From: Harmothoe impar
Lineage: Eukaryota > Annelida > Polychaeta > Phyllodocida > Polynoidae
Direction: 5' to 3'
NCBI GenBank assembly: GCA_947462335.1
Contig: OX381708.1
Location: forward strand, 38,009,377 to 38,073,376
Length of the DNA stretch: 64,000 nucleotides
The notes beneath the pieces were generated by a model. The model made no database searches, was not told the DNA's origin, and worked only from the letters and a program-made list of their open reading frames with translations. Below, one piece after another: positions 15,001 to 21,665 of this stretch (its first letter is position 1; each line of letters opens with the position of its first letter). A program made the position numbers and the translations under genes.

Positions 15001-18000
15001 GGGTAACGGGATCGCGTCCAATCACGCGAGACGCTGCGCATGCGCTTTGTTTTAAAAACAAAAGCGAGGGAACCGCCATATTGATTTTGGGGCTCTCCCG
15101 GATCAATCGTGCGTGTGTCGGCAGCGGAGAAGTCGGTGTTTTTGGGCAGCTAGAGGAGTAGAAAAAGGCATACAAAGAGTAGGAACTGTGAGTACTCTTT
15201 GCTGGTCCGTCTAAGACAAAGAGGGAGACGGGGAACTAAGTGTTTCCCCGTCAAACTCCCGTCGCAAGACACTTGAAGAAGTGAGGATGGCCGAGCAGCA
15301 GCTCCGCCAGTCCGAACTCTCCGGTCACTCCGAGGTGGCATCCGCCACCGAGGAGCACATGGATGCTCAGAGCCCCAGTGGTGATGAGCTTAGCCAGACT
15401 CTGTCGGAACTACGTGTGGATCCGATCGTGTCACCGATTCGGAAGTCTCCGTCACCCGATGGCAGCGAGGACTCCGGAATGTTGCGAGGGATCGCCTACA
15501 GTGCAGTAGAGTCGAACCCCTCCGAGTCGACTGGACATCTGTCTCGGATGTGCAGTCTGAGCATTTCGCCCAGCCTCAAGAAGACAGTTACACGGAAACT
15601 GTCTATGGGAGGCGACAGCGACTCCGACACTTCACGTCCGAGGACGCGCGGTGGTAAGGGTGCTACCCGAGATCGGTCCTGGTCGGCCGATGGTAAGGTT
15701 AGTACCAAGGCTCTTAAACACGTAGGTGTTGGAAAGAAGCCTCTGGGAAAGGACGAGCCTAAAAAGCCCGATCCGAAGAAGCCTAGTACCCAGGGTACTA
15801 AGAAAGCGGATCCGAAGGTTGCCACTGCCACGGTAACCAAGGATCCGAAGACGGTCACTCCCAAGGCTCCGACTCCAAAGGTGCCAAAGGATCAAAAGAA
15901 AACTGATCCGAAGCCAGCGGCTAAGGACCAGAAGAAGAAGGGACAGACGTCCGGCAGCACTCAGGCTGTCAAGACTCCGGGCCCTACCAAGTCAAACATC
16001 CCGATCCCTAGCAAGGAAAAGGATGCCAGTAAAGCAGCTGGAACGTCAGCTGCTCCGACGTCAGCCGTGGATGTGTTGTCCTTCTCGCGAGAGTTGGACA
16101 ACAGCTCTGCAGTGGCCGCTACGGCCGCAGCCATGGCTGGTACGTCCGGGCACGGGGGAGCTCGTCCGAAAACGACAACTCACCCAACTGAAACTAGGAC
16201 CGAGGAGACTATGGATACATCATCCGCAGCTCATACGGTCAAAGTTGTGCAGGAGGTGCTGTCCGGCATCACCTTCCAGCTACCGGCTCCAGTGGAGCCA
16301 AGAAGAGAAGTACCCGTTCGGGTGGAGAGGCCTCCTCCAGGAGCAACCCCCGTCCGAGTGGAGACTCCTCACCAGCCTGCCGAGCCCCGTCTGGAGCCAT
16401 CCAATATGGATACTGCGGATGAGGCCGGTAAACTGGACCAAGCTGCAGGCGGTGGTTCAGGTGGATCGGGGGTACCGATAATTCCCCCAGTCCAACATGA
16501 AGTATGGGATAAGGAGGACGCCGACGTCCCATCCCTGCTACGAGGAGCCATCATCGCACAGATGAGCAAGGAGGAGATCAGGTCGTTTGACTTGGTCCAG
16601 ATGAGAACCTTCCGGGGCCTGGACATTTTGTCCGACCGGTTTCCGACCTGGTTCCCGGCCTACGTGACGGCTGCAATGCACGGCCTCAGTGAATCGGCGG
16701 CTACAGCTCGCTTGGTTGCTGAGACAGAAGGACGCCCCGAACTTATCGCGGCCCTTGAATACGAAATGCTACTCGCAGACGAATTCAAGGTCGTGCATAA
16801 TAGAAGGGAGAAGAGGCGACAGCTGACGCCCGCCATGAGGCTGGCCCGGAACATGGAGAAAAAGACTAACGAGTCTATTCTTAATGATACTCTGGAGGAA
16901 GAGATTGTCCAACAGAGCACAGCTGCGACTAGATCTGCTGACACTAGTCGGATGGAGAAGGCCAGTCGTAGGCATCAATACCTACGGGAGACTATCCGGT
17001 TGACATCTCTGAATGCGGGTCAGTCCCCTGAAGAGGTAGATGAAGTTCTGAAGGGATTAGACAAGAACACAATCCCGGACAACGAACTGCAGGAATTGGT
17101 CCGGACTGCACTCCGAGCCAATGCCGCTGGTGGGTTTCAGTTCTTTAAACCCATGTGTGTAAATGACTGTGTTAAAGATAAGCGGTCATCCAAGGTTCCG
17201 GAGGAAGTGGGTCCTGACGGTCTCTCGGACGACGAAGAATGGATCAAACCTGATCCTCTAGACAAGTCGGTACAGCTGTACCACTACGAATTGCTGGAGA
17301 AGGTCCGAACTGGTAGCACCAAATACCATTCGCTCCTTCAAAAGACGAAGTTGGCATGGGCAATGTCTAGATGGCATTCATTTAGTAAGTGCCCATTCAA
17401 AGCTTGTCGAGACATCGATGAGACCCTGGAGAAACCCCGAACTTGGCCTACCAAGGTTCGGTATGCAAGGCATGTTACCCGCCATCATGTACGTCATTTC
17501 ATGCGATATGACTGCCTGAGTGTGGGTTCGAAGCAGAGCAAGGGTTGTCCGAATGGTGGTCTGTTCTACACCAGAGCAGACATCATTCGACACCTTGCCA
17601 AGTTCCATAGCTTGGCTCTGGAGACTGCAGCGGAACGCATTCAGACCGCTCACGCAGAAGTCTACTCCCATTTTGGGACCCTAGTAGATAAGAATGACAA
17701 TCTCGAGGTGGATTTTGGCTCCAACGAGAAAGGGAAGGTGCGGGTCTTCTACAAGGTGAACCCGGATCGCACGTATCTCCATATTCCGGAGGGCGAACTC
17801 TACGATGAGTTCGAAGAGTACCAGCAGCGTACCAGTACGCGGAAGCGGCGAGCTCCGAAACGATCCGATGGGTCCTCGGAGCCCACCGACCCGAAGAAAC
17901 AGAAAACGGATGAAAGGCAATCCGTTATGGAGAAGGCAGATCCGGGGTACAAACGACCGGCATTTACCTCTCGCACGACCGACTGGAAGTCGGGTCCCCA

Positions 18001-21000
18001 GGGCAGGCCACCTCGGCCTAGTCTGGAGGATCCGAACTCCAGTACGGGGGGATCGTTCGTTGACGAATTCCCCAATCTGGATTTGGTTCCGGGAGGGGAG
18101 TCACAGACTCTCACCCAGACCGGGAAGGACAAGGCTTCGGTGAAGCAAAAGCCGAAGCCAAAACAGACTCCGGATCCCCCACAGGAGACTCCGGAGGAGG
18201 GGCACTTAGTCTTGCGACTAAGGGGCCCTCCCACGTTTCCTCCCGCCGACTTCAAGTCATACGAAGCCGGACAGGAGGCCTTCGACCGGTGGCAGGATAA
18301 CTTCCACCGATTGCTTACTGGCTTAAGTCAGGAGGTGGCGATGTTGTCCCTGGACACGGTGCATCATCTCCACCGGAGTGAAGTCGCTACTCAGAAAGCA
18401 GCGGCCATGGAGTCGGTTCAGGAGGAGCGTGAAAATGCTCGGACTGAGCGAGTTGCTGCTAAATCCGAAAGGAAAAAGCAGAAGCTGGCAGTCAAGAACG
18501 CCGAGGAAAAACTGGACCACGAACGTCGGAGGTTCAGAGACTGTTTCGCGCACGAGAGGCTAAAAACACCCTGCTATAGGGTGTACAAGTATCCGGACGA
18601 AAAGAAGCGGCAGGCTGGCTACGCAAGGAGGCAGTCTGCCAGGCAGAACGGACGGAGGAGGACGAGGAGATCCGGAGAGAGATCAAAGCTCGGGACAGGA
18701 GTACGCTACCACCATGGATCCGATACGAGATGTTTTTTTATATAAACTATATATATCAGGACCGAGTGCTCCTAGTTATAAGTCCGAAGATCGCCTGGAG
18801 GCAGGACTTGGAATTTTTTTTTTATATACTACTATAAGCTCCCGAGCATGAGCTATGAACTTTCTCGTTCCGGTGAGTAAGAGCTGAATGAAGTAGGTTC
18901 TGAAAGCCGGGCGGAATGCAACATCATCAACAGAGGATCCGGATCTTCGCTATAAAATCACGTATGATGTCTTTTTGTAATAATACTTTAATATGTTTCT
19001 AAAACCTTAAAAGAAGTGATACTGTTCATCACTTATAAGTATTATTCATTACGAGTATAATTAGCTCGGGGTCCTGAAGGGACGAAATTTTTTTACTGTG
19101 ATATTGTACTTTTTCAAGTGTTGTGTATACTATATGTATAGATTAACTCCATCTATCCTAGGGAATGGGGCGTAATTTTAATTACGGTCTATATATGTAG
19201 ATATGTGTGTAATTAATACCTTTTTGTGTTCAACAGTAACGTCATATTGTTTGTAAGGTATAACTTTAATAAACCCCTAAGGTGGTATTTATAAGATAAT
19301 GCCAGTCCGAAGTGTTTTCGGACTATAACCTTAATTATTTACCTCCCGGTTATTATCTGGTAGGGGGTAGTGTAGGGGCTAGGGTTATACGGGGTTGTTA
19401 TATGACGAGTGCTGTTGGATGCTGTGTTGCGAGCTCAGTCCGAACCCTTCAGTCCGACGGTAGGTGGCGACACCTACCCCGGGCTTGGGGTATGGACAGA
19501 GGTCGCTATAGGCTTCCGGTCTGCGTGTGCGCACGCAGGCTGGCTGCCTATATATACCCGGCATCTGACGGTACTCGTCGGTTACTCTGAGCCACGCTGG
19601 CAGAGGAGACCCTGTGATCATATCGGCTGCTTAGCCTACTGACCCGTTCCGAACTCTATAGGGAGTTCGCACACTTAGTGACTGCTTGTCTAGGTTCTCT
19701 GAATAAACCTGATATTGCAACCTGTAACACTTGATCCGAACTGTGTCGACTTTGTTCTTTAATTGATACTCTACCAATATCATAAAGATACAAAGTATCG
19801 TTTATTACACAAGCATATATCCTGCATCTGACATATAACTCCCACCCAGACCCAGATTCTTGTATAATTTTTGAACCAATAATGATATGAATTAGCTTTA
19901 AAAACTGGTATATTCCTCTTCACTAACTATGAGGTATACCTAGCCTCTTAGTGCCTTCGAAAAAATAATAAATTGAATTTTTTTTAAATTAAAAAAAAAA
20001 AAAAAAAAAAAAATCCCCAAAATGTCCAAAAAAAAATTAGGGTCGGCCCTGTTTTGCTAGGTAGGGTCGGGTGACCGGAAACACAACTTTTTTTTTTTTT
20101 GGCCTCACCAAAGATTTGGAACTTCTACCTTTCAGAAAGATGTATTACGATAGTTTAGGAAGCATGTTGTTCAGAAAATTTAGAAATTTCACCTAATAAG
20201 TTCAAGTTCAAGTTTGTAAGGTTTTTATTTAGTCTAGGCTCAGGTACAGTCACTTTATGCAAATGGTCTTCCCTCATCGAGCGCCTAGAGGGGTGTAGAA
20301 TACATGCGGTCATAAAATAGGACCCTGTCTTTACATAAGCACATCTCTTAACACTAACAAATTTTTATCACCGCCCCTACTGTCCAACAAGGCACACAAA
20401 TAAAAGAAGCTAAAAAGTACATCATGGTTTAAGGTGGGTAGGTTTACTGGGGTACACACAGAGAAATGGGGGGGGGGGGGGGAGAGAGGAGTCAGGGACG
20501 AACAGTTTACTATCAATAACACGGATAAAAATCCTTTTGATCATTTTGATCATCGGTGACCCCCAATACAACTGGGCATACATCCTTTACAGTACTATAT
20601 TTACAATACATGATCAGGTAGTTAACTTAGATGTATTTTGATCATTTTGGAAGAATGTTGCACCAGAAAAATTTAGAAAATTGACCTTAAGGTTGGGATA
20701 TGTTTGTGGTGTTTTGGGAGCATATTGTTCCAGGAGAAATTAGTAACTCCATGTGCAGATTTTGGGGGGGATCGTGAGACAATGTTCCAAGAATTTTAAG
20801 AAAATTTATTTTTAAGTTGGGCCACTTGGGGTATAATTTTTGGGCATGTTGCTATAAAGAATATGGGCATTTTACTTTCAGATTGGTGTATTCTGTTGGC
20901 ATATTGCCCTGGAAAAAGTTTGAAATTCCACCTCAAGATTGGTGTACTCTGAGGGGTTTGTGGTGTATTCTGAGGGGTTTGTGGGTGTATAGATCCAAGC

Positions 21001-21665
21001 AAATTTTGAAAACCCATTGTTGTATGGGTTACGGGGAATATTGCACTGGGAACACTGTAAAATCTATTGAAATAGTCCTAACTTTGGTTCTAATTGGAAT
21101 ATTTACAAAATTCTTTCATCTTTAGAAAGCCCAGACTTTCCCTAATGCCCCTGTCGCATTTTCCAAGACCTCTGTCGCACATTTTTTGCGACAATGCGAC
21201 AGTTGCCCAGCCCTGAAAGAGAGCCCCCATATACGGTAGCCATATTATGGCATATAGCAGCAGTTGATTTCTGATGACCTCAATAAAAACACGACCTGCA
21301 ACCTTCAGGGTCTTGGGGTCCCTACTATCTAGACCATTTAATGGGGCCCCTCTGCTTAGTTGGTGTGGAGCCCGGAGCAGTGGACTAAAAAATAGTCTAT
21401 ATAGATCTAGCTTTGCTGACCATGAAATCTTGTGTATCGGACCCACGTGTTTTACATGTTGGTAGCGTGTTGGCCGAGTTGGCTTGTTTACATTTGCTGC
21501 TGCCAGGCGATCACTGCCAACACAGCCAATGCCGCTGCATAAAACAGAAAGTACAATATATAAATTACCTTTTAGTGTTTCCTCGTTCGCTATTTTCTCA
21601 GCTAACTTCTGTTTCTTCATCCTTTTCTTCATCGCTTTTGACAATTTCTTACCATCGTCCGCCAT
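1331..21665 (-). CDS. Lys-rich protein of unknown function, 5' part of a spliced gene (3 exons proposed, 3' end not found)
   Basis: I do not recognise this protein. Exon 1 is 21665-21569: an ATG in strong context (AAACATGGCGG) opens a Lys-rich stretch beginning MADDGKKLSK, and the exon ends in phase 1 at a GGTAATT donor. No continuation is visible nearby. At 1652-1521, after a TTTTACAG acceptor, lies a 132-bp stop-free exon that starts in the matching phase, is again Lys/Gln/Ala-rich and ends at a GGTATG donor in phase 1. A third candidate exon, 1409-1331, has a pyrimidine-CTGTAG acceptor, keeps phase and ends at a GTATAT donor. The first intron would be about 19.9 kb and would contain the whole LTR retrotransposon in antisense. 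Exon 1 is fairly secure; exon 2 is probable; exon 3 is tentative. The basic, charged composition would fit a nucleolar or RNA-associated protein, but that is only a guess. Confidence 0.5.
1653..2280. other. AT-rich intronic DNA, no feature recognised
   Basis: No splice-compatible exon, tandem array or terminal inverted repeat was found here. The stretch is AT-rich with short A runs. Confidence 0.4.
2281..3575. repeat. Tandem array, period about 132 bp, split by a MITE
   Basis: About nine diverged units share the words AGTTGGCACCCCATA, AAGATGGCTACCATTCATTGAATGCC and TGCAATCTTGAATTGTAGTTGCATTAATTTGATACT. The word AGTTGGCACCCCATA recurs near 2884, 3016, 3143, 3281, 3415 and 3548 (spacings 127-138 bp). 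Earlier units lie at about 2285-2620. The 2622-2847 MITE interrupts the array, so the array is older than that insertion. Open frames reading through it on the minus strand are not genes. Confidence 0.85.
2622..2847. mobile_element. MITE, TACCGTA family A, 226 bp, complete
   Basis: It starts TACCGTAAATTCCCGCG and ends CGCGGGAATTTACGGTA, giving perfect 17-bp terminal inverted repeats including the TA target dinucleotide. The interior repeats CGCGTATAACCCGC-type words. A second complete copy of the same 226-bp length lies at 63266-63491. TA at both ends fits a Tc1/mariner-type transposase as the mobiliser, which is inference from the target site only. Confidence 0.85.
3576..4440. other. No gene recognised; non-coding
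   Basis: A 78-codon plus-strand frame at 3865-4101 has no splice sites, no homologous flavour and ordinary composition, so I do not call it a gene. No repeats were noticed. Confidence 0.35.
4441..4598. repeat. Inverted repeat with arms of about 37 bp
   Basis: Arm 4441-4477 (AGGTGACTGAGGCTTATTC...) pairs with arm 4561-4598 with only a few mismatches. The 83-bp loop contains a C-rich run and a CA microsatellite. It could be a small foldback element; no target duplication was identified. Confidence 0.75.
4651..4804. repeat. 40-bp tandem repeat, about 3.9 copies
   Basis: Units start at 4651, 4691, 4731 and 4771 with GGAGGGCTAC or GAAGGGCTAC and run through ATGTTGTAGGGAGCGACATA. The period is exactly 40 bp and the copies differ by one to four bases. 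A G tract follows at about 4820. Confidence 0.9.
4805..5539. other. No gene recognised; one solitary GGGAG-type element end
   Basis: At 4887-4918 the sequence GTTGTTAAAAAATGATCACTCCC followed by TTA matches the right end of the GGGAGTGATCAT elements described at 6770 and 26408. No left partner was found. The rest is AT-rich single-copy-looking DNA. Confidence 0.4.
5540..5995. repeat. Degenerate repeats of about 65-75 bp (CCAGGAAAATTT family)
   Basis: Loose units carry a core like GGAGCATATTGCTCCAGGAAAATTTTGAAATT followed by ATTGGTGTATT. Related units occur at 20640-21010 and 35375-35560. Identity between units is low, so unit borders are approximate. Confidence 0.5.
6192..6508. mobile_element. 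MITE of the GGCC(A/T)-poly(A)-TTTCCGGT family, about 317 bp
   Basis: The left end TAAGGCCACACTTTAAAAAA...GTTTCCGGTGGA is mirrored by a right end with CCACCGGAAACAGAC...GCATGGCCTA. The outer TA on both sides fits a TA target duplication. Related ends or copies: about 5995, 6831-7025, 19975-20103 and 31156-31531. Confidence 0.7.
6770..7203. mobile_element. GGGAG-ended G-tract MITE (PIF/Harbinger-like), with a nested element
   Basis: The left end AGGGAGTGATCATTTTTTAACAA is followed by a G tract and GGTGGATTT. The right end mirrors this (AAATCCACC, a C tract, TTCTTAATAAATGATCACTCCCT). At 6831-7025 a TTTCCGGT-family sequence lies inside. Flanks CAA and TAA are close to the TWA duplication seen around related copies. 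Confidence 0.65.
7315..7753 (+). repeat. 5' LTR, 439 bp
   Basis: It begins TGTAGGGGCTAGGG and ends TTTATTACA. A TATATATA box lies at 7493-7500 and AATAAA at 7646-7651, so the U3 promoter and the poly(A) signal can both be placed. The reading frames inside it are identical to those inside the 3' LTR and are not genes. Confidence 0.95.
7755..7770 (+). promoter_or_regulatory. Primer binding site
   Basis: TGGTGCCGTGACCAG starts one base after the LTR. The initial TGG is complementary to a tRNA CCA tail, as expected for minus-strand priming. I did not identify the tRNA. Confidence 0.85.
7963..10536 (+). CDS. gag: Gag polyprotein of the LTR retrotransposon (857 aa)
   Basis: The open frame extends up to 7858, but the first ATG in it is 7963, with A at -3. 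Two short upstream ORFs (ATG at 7844 and 7873) lie in the leader. The protein is large for a Gag. It has an N-terminal coiled coil (about residues 30-200), a basic Arg/Gly-rich patch, and a second very long charged coiled coil (about 330-440, Glu/Lys/Ala/Gln-rich). A probable capsid region (about 540-740) contains Trp-rich segments. An acidic/Ser linker follows, and a single CCHC zinc knuckle (C-X2-C-X4-H-X4-C, residues 831-844) lies near the C-terminus. It should form the particle and bind the RNA. It terminates at TAG 10534-10536 directly after the frameshift heptamer. Confidence 0.93.
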   Translation: MSRSLEEMNLSLFNVGGSRSAAPTPRRFALLEERRFDDMREARVQERVQMAQMELLTIQKQSNEWKSSLIALEGAVTHRASKIKEKDARLSTLLEENEKLVQSLSRVRAEYDQKEADLRGIRSEFVEANTELNHICAARDAVMHEAEGARSAMVRDTEDLQEVRRSLVTECDILKAKRAALQQFLSETRESMHDSSTSFASADNGSPEGLHYMSFTDTPNQPMGRGVTIEPALSTSTPGRPLRVGRSRGRGRGGDSSPRVGISGICPIPKQVFTAPTGLASVGRGRPLSELVRSPRSQLRVDEQELDAVRLKKAAEQDKAAKTDLTPSSLLQWRECQANILFQEQKNLEIERRDVYRKQQAALEQQQKRMKENAALAEELAEQEAAVLRARKEGLRAAGEAAKAKLEKAQQEEEAEKQAKELEKEKSEHQRLLALAQQCQYMTDQEKNWWFGQGVDPTTDIVSYGTYQAFLDRQNSVPTTGATPGATPGTKSPRKAPRRTMLSTELQELYDTNPAIAGIGLHNVGAEKDASASISKCLAITSKIRGSSNAARRIASEPFPYWQKNSWEDWLGATVEDINLSGWDQQDAIPYVCKGLRMGDGLMAVEQWKEECGPRGTFKQLVEIGTILYGDSARIDPMVAFKKRVQGKNEAPRVFGLALMRLLKKVHPASGIHDALFSKELFSQFVAGLRDPDIQQTVYDTWRADTSLDDLFKAIDIHALKKSLLGDRMPTRASAIIECSPEQSDGSGSDEEGAIASAAQFKRNGNSSKPPWKSKKPEGGGNPPPKRESSEPKAPVMDAAFFTALFEKMTTSIQGATQPNRRKINRRTAKCYRCLEIGHFAAECTAPSPKVPGKEGN
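10527..10571 (+). promoter_or_regulatory. -1 ribosomal frameshift signal: GGGAAAC heptamer plus downstream stem
   Basis: The heptamer G-GGA-AAC (10527-10533) is in the gag frame immediately before the TAG stop, and it fits X-XXY-YYZ. Slipping back one base gives GGG-AAA-CTA and enters pol. Downstream, 10537-10541 (AGGGG) can pair with 10567-10571 (CCCCT) and 10545-10549 (GTCCG) with 10560-10564 (CGGAC). This makes a two-part stem with a 10-nt loop. The spacer is only about 3 nt, shorter than usual, so the outermost pairs may not form at the ribosome. Confidence 0.9.
10527..14702 (+). CDS. pol: Pol polyprotein: protease, reverse transcriptase, RNase H, integrase (expressed by -1 frameshift)
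   Basis: The open frame spans 10461-14702. It overlaps gag by 76 bp and has no suitable ATG at its start; entry is by the frameshift at 10527. Residues counted from 10461: aspartic protease with DTGA at 165-168; RT about 440-670 with the catalytic YLDD at 585-588; RNase H with DTDAS at 737-741, then RELLA and RTDHS motifs; integrase with an N-terminal His/Cys zinc region ending CPAC. The integrase catalytic residues are D1049, D1109 and E1145, a D-59-D-35-E spacing. A GPY/F-like module (DGPHTVV) follows, then a very basic tail of about 90 residues. No chromodomain was recognised. All catalytic residues seen are intact. Confidence 0.96.
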   Translation, partial: GKLEGVVREGERTTPGDEVRQHTREVEPSEIQKTGRESGVASSLRGSDAGLINIPVHQLPGNEAGRPITDRNEEVAAVTDTVWVGSTQLSPDHPCFDHLKKHGLDLAAPKDFKRFTVNPSPLGGRRWYVSVTVAGRAGEFLVDTGASHSFISSKFYALMPDSRDNFKTRVNACSADGSSMQTYGRAFIPVRIGGKEYVASPTIADIADDGILGLDFSALYDAVLNPGTGVLRIEHPYRAVEQCVLRQVSTVATVVQTVKIPPGQTCDVLVRSKGLRREEEAVVEPDVAMLGSIGLTGMDTLVGDGAWTVVPVSNPGLEPQYLKKDTVLGKVFTSEAIVSAGQVSMKGDPSPTPLSEGLEKMISETDLTDRMDLDSLRRLVVKYQDAWQVEGEPLGRTDKVLHSINTGDAQPFKMPYRRLPLGKKAVVEEQVKTMLEQKVIVPSTSPWSSPVQMVTKKDGSIRFCIDYRRLNGVTKKNAYPLPRIDETLDSLGGNQWFCTLDLQSGYWQIGMKEEDKEKTAFTSHIGLYQFELMPFGLCNAPATFEAMMETLLSDLLWRKCLVYLDDVIVFGKTFEECALNLGEVLERIRSNGLTLKPKKCELFRKSMVYLGRIISTEGVQADPTKLETVETWEVPKGPKDIRSFLGFCSYYRDFIPGFSRVSQPLQRLSHWTPGRKKEPFPWGMEQNEAFKEIKALFRTTPVLRYPTEKGHFILDTDASNESIGAALSQIQDGVEVPLAFASNSMNKAQRNYCTTKRELLAVVVYTKKFRHFLYGGNFTLRTDHSALRWLLNFKDAEGMIGRWLNHLSEFGLENSHIQHRAGTKHINADCLSRRPVRRCVRPECGDCGAHNAVVASVRLPYDGLLQNLLDWSTDTIRTYQMADPTIARLRELVPTGVCPVRPEISLENREMRRFLAQFHELEVRDSLLCRWKTCPGKRRVLQMVIPAAMRKDILYYCHGHSTSGHFGKKRSLERLSRRYYWPGMSGDLLRWIETCPACCLGKPGPGLGKLPLQQELFGVRFARIAVDIISGVKPTPKGNTCMMVVSDYYTKYTRVYPLEDHTAATCAEALVKGWILHLGAPLMLHSDQGREFESKLWAAMCHQLAICKTRTNPYRPQSDGQVERFNRTLIQVLKPLVNSHMDDWDDQCEFVVHAYNNTVHTSTNCTPNLLVFGEDLIMPADLVFGVVGISPEAPCTVLFVESLRERFKFAYETVRAHLLKAANWQKVGYDTGLKLRRFVVGDRVIRLHEPLCNVKLANNWDGPHTVVKCISQTTVLIQSEAGRIRTSHVARLRAWAGRELTPETEVEKGTSEAKFVPLEGVSADTPKRVVRKKPQKTVKKKVSAGEGRRARKTKIKAGVLVKNESPSARLREVNGKPVRRSPRLVARGAVT
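14703..15286 (+). other. Spacer between pol and ORF3
   Basis: This 584-bp non-coding stretch is moderately GC-rich in its second half (14935-15110). ORF3 must be translated from a spliced or internally initiated RNA, so an acceptor or promoter is expected here. I could not choose among candidate AG sites. Confidence 0.5.
15287..18745 (+). CDS. ORF3 of the LTR retrotransposon: 1152-aa protein with Cys/His fingers and coiled coil, function unknown
   Basis: The frame is open from 15281 (GTG), but the likely start is ATG 15287, with A at -3 and G at +4. Residues about 1-400 are low-complexity, rich in Ser, Pro, Lys and Thr, with many DPK/PKxP words. A folded-looking region (about 400-800) follows. 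It contains two finger-like motifs: C702-X4-C707-X21-H729-X3-H733, and C743-X10-C754-X14-H769-X4-H774. Next comes a basic, Pro-rich linker with KRRAPKR and KPKPKQ stretches that could be nuclear localisation signals. A strongly charged coiled coil (about 1040-1100) and an Arg-rich tail end the protein. No signal peptide, transmembrane segment or furin-like envelope layout is seen, so although it sits where env would, I do not call it Env. Nucleic-acid binding is inferred. The intact length argues that selection maintained it. Confidence 0.85.
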   Translation: MAEQQLRQSELSGHSEVASATEEHMDAQSPSGDELSQTLSELRVDPIVSPIRKSPSPDGSEDSGMLRGIAYSAVESNPSESTGHLSRMCSLSISPSLKKTVTRKLSMGGDSDSDTSRPRTRGGKGATRDRSWSADGKVSTKALKHVGVGKKPLGKDEPKKPDPKKPSTQGTKKADPKVATATVTKDPKTVTPKAPTPKVPKDQKKTDPKPAAKDQKKKGQTSGSTQAVKTPGPTKSNIPIPSKEKDASKAAGTSAAPTSAVDVLSFSRELDNSSAVAATAAAMAGTSGHGGARPKTTTHPTETRTEETMDTSSAAHTVKVVQEVLSGITFQLPAPVEPRREVPVRVERPPPGATPVRVETPHQPAEPRLEPSNMDTADEAGKLDQAAGGGSGGSGVPIIPPVQHEVWDKEDADVPSLLRGAIIAQMSKEEIRSFDLVQMRTFRGLDILSDRFPTWFPAYVTAAMHGLSESAATARLVAETEGRPELIAALEYEMLLADEFKVVHNRREKRRQLTPAMRLARNMEKKTNESILNDTLEEEIVQQSTAATRSADTSRMEKASRRHQYLRETIRLTSLNAGQSPEEVDEVLKGLDKNTIPDNELQELVRTALRANAAGGFQFFKPMCVNDCVKDKRSSKVPEEVGPDGLSDDEEWIKPDPLDKSVQLYHYELLEKVRTGSTKYHSLLQKTKLAWAMSRWHSFSKCPFKACRDIDETLEKPRTWPTKVRYARHVTRHHVRHFMRYDCLSVGSKQSKGCPNGGLFYTRADIIRHLAKFHSLALETAAERIQTAHAEVYSHFGTLVDKNDNLEVDFGSNEKGKVRVFYKVNPDRTYLHIPEGELYDEFEEYQQRTSTRKRRAPKRSDGSSEPTDPKKQKTDERQSVMEKADPGYKRPAFTSRTTDWKSGPQGRPPRPSLEDPNSSTGGSFVDEFPNLDLVPGGESQTLTQTGKDKASVKQKPKPKQTPDPPQETPEEGHLVLRLRGPPTFPPADFKSYEAGQEAFDRWQDNFHRLLTGLSQEVAMLSLDTVHHLHRSEVATQKAAAMESVQEERENARTERVAAKSERKKQKLAVKNAEEKLDHERRRFRDCFAHERLKTPCYRVYKYPDEKKRQAGYARRQSARQNGRRRTRRSGERSKLGTGVRYHHGSDTRCFFI
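18746..19370 (+). other. 3' untranslated tail and polypurine tract region of the LTR element
   Basis: This is 625 bp of AT-rich DNA with TATATA runs and no ORF. Immediately before the 3' LTR, GGTAGGGGGTAG (19359-19370) is the best polypurine tract candidate for plus-strand priming. It contains T interruptions. Confidence 0.65.
19371..19809 (+). repeat. 3' LTR, 439 bp
   Basis: It has the same length as the 5' LTR and I saw no difference by eye. TATATATA is at 19549-19556 and AATAAA at 19702-19707. It ends TTTATTACA before the CAAG duplication. Confidence 0.95.
19814..20640. other. Intronic DNA with fragments of dispersed repeats
   Basis: 19975-20103 holds the right end of a TTTCCGGT-family element (AGGGTCGGGTGACCGGAAACACAAC, a T run, GGCC). 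A G tract lies at 20467-20480. A diverged family-A-like patch follows the retrotransposon at about 19815-19870. No exon was seen. Confidence 0.45.
20641..21010. repeat. Degenerate repeats of about 65-75 bp (second locus)
   Basis: Units such as TTGGTGTATTCTG..GGCATATTGCCCTGGAAAAAGTTTGAAATTCCACC belong to the same loose family as 5540-5995. A near-direct 25-bp repeat (TGTACTCTGAGGGGTTTGTGG) lies at about 20942-20990. Confidence 0.5.

Larger units (their letters stand above)
7315..19809 (+). mobile_element. Full-length Ty3/gypsy-type LTR retrotransposon with a third ORF, 12,495 bp
   Basis: Two 439-bp LTRs (7315-7753 and 19371-19809, TG...CA) are flanked by a CAAG target duplication (7311-7314 and 19810-19813). 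Inside, in order: primer binding site, gag, -1 frameshift signal, pol (PR-RT-RH-IN), a 584-bp spacer, an intact 1152-codon ORF3, and a 625-bp AT-rich tail. RT and RNase H before integrase, plus the D,D-35-E integrase, place it in the Ty3/gypsy group. I could not name the clade. I saw no differences between the LTRs and no disabling mutation, so insertion looks very recent. It lies antisense in the presumed intron of the minus-strand gene. Confidence 0.97.

Noticed and set aside
15287..18745. ORF3 as an envelope gene
   Set aside because: No signal peptide, hydrophobic fusion peptide or transmembrane anchor; composition is that of a basic intracellular protein.
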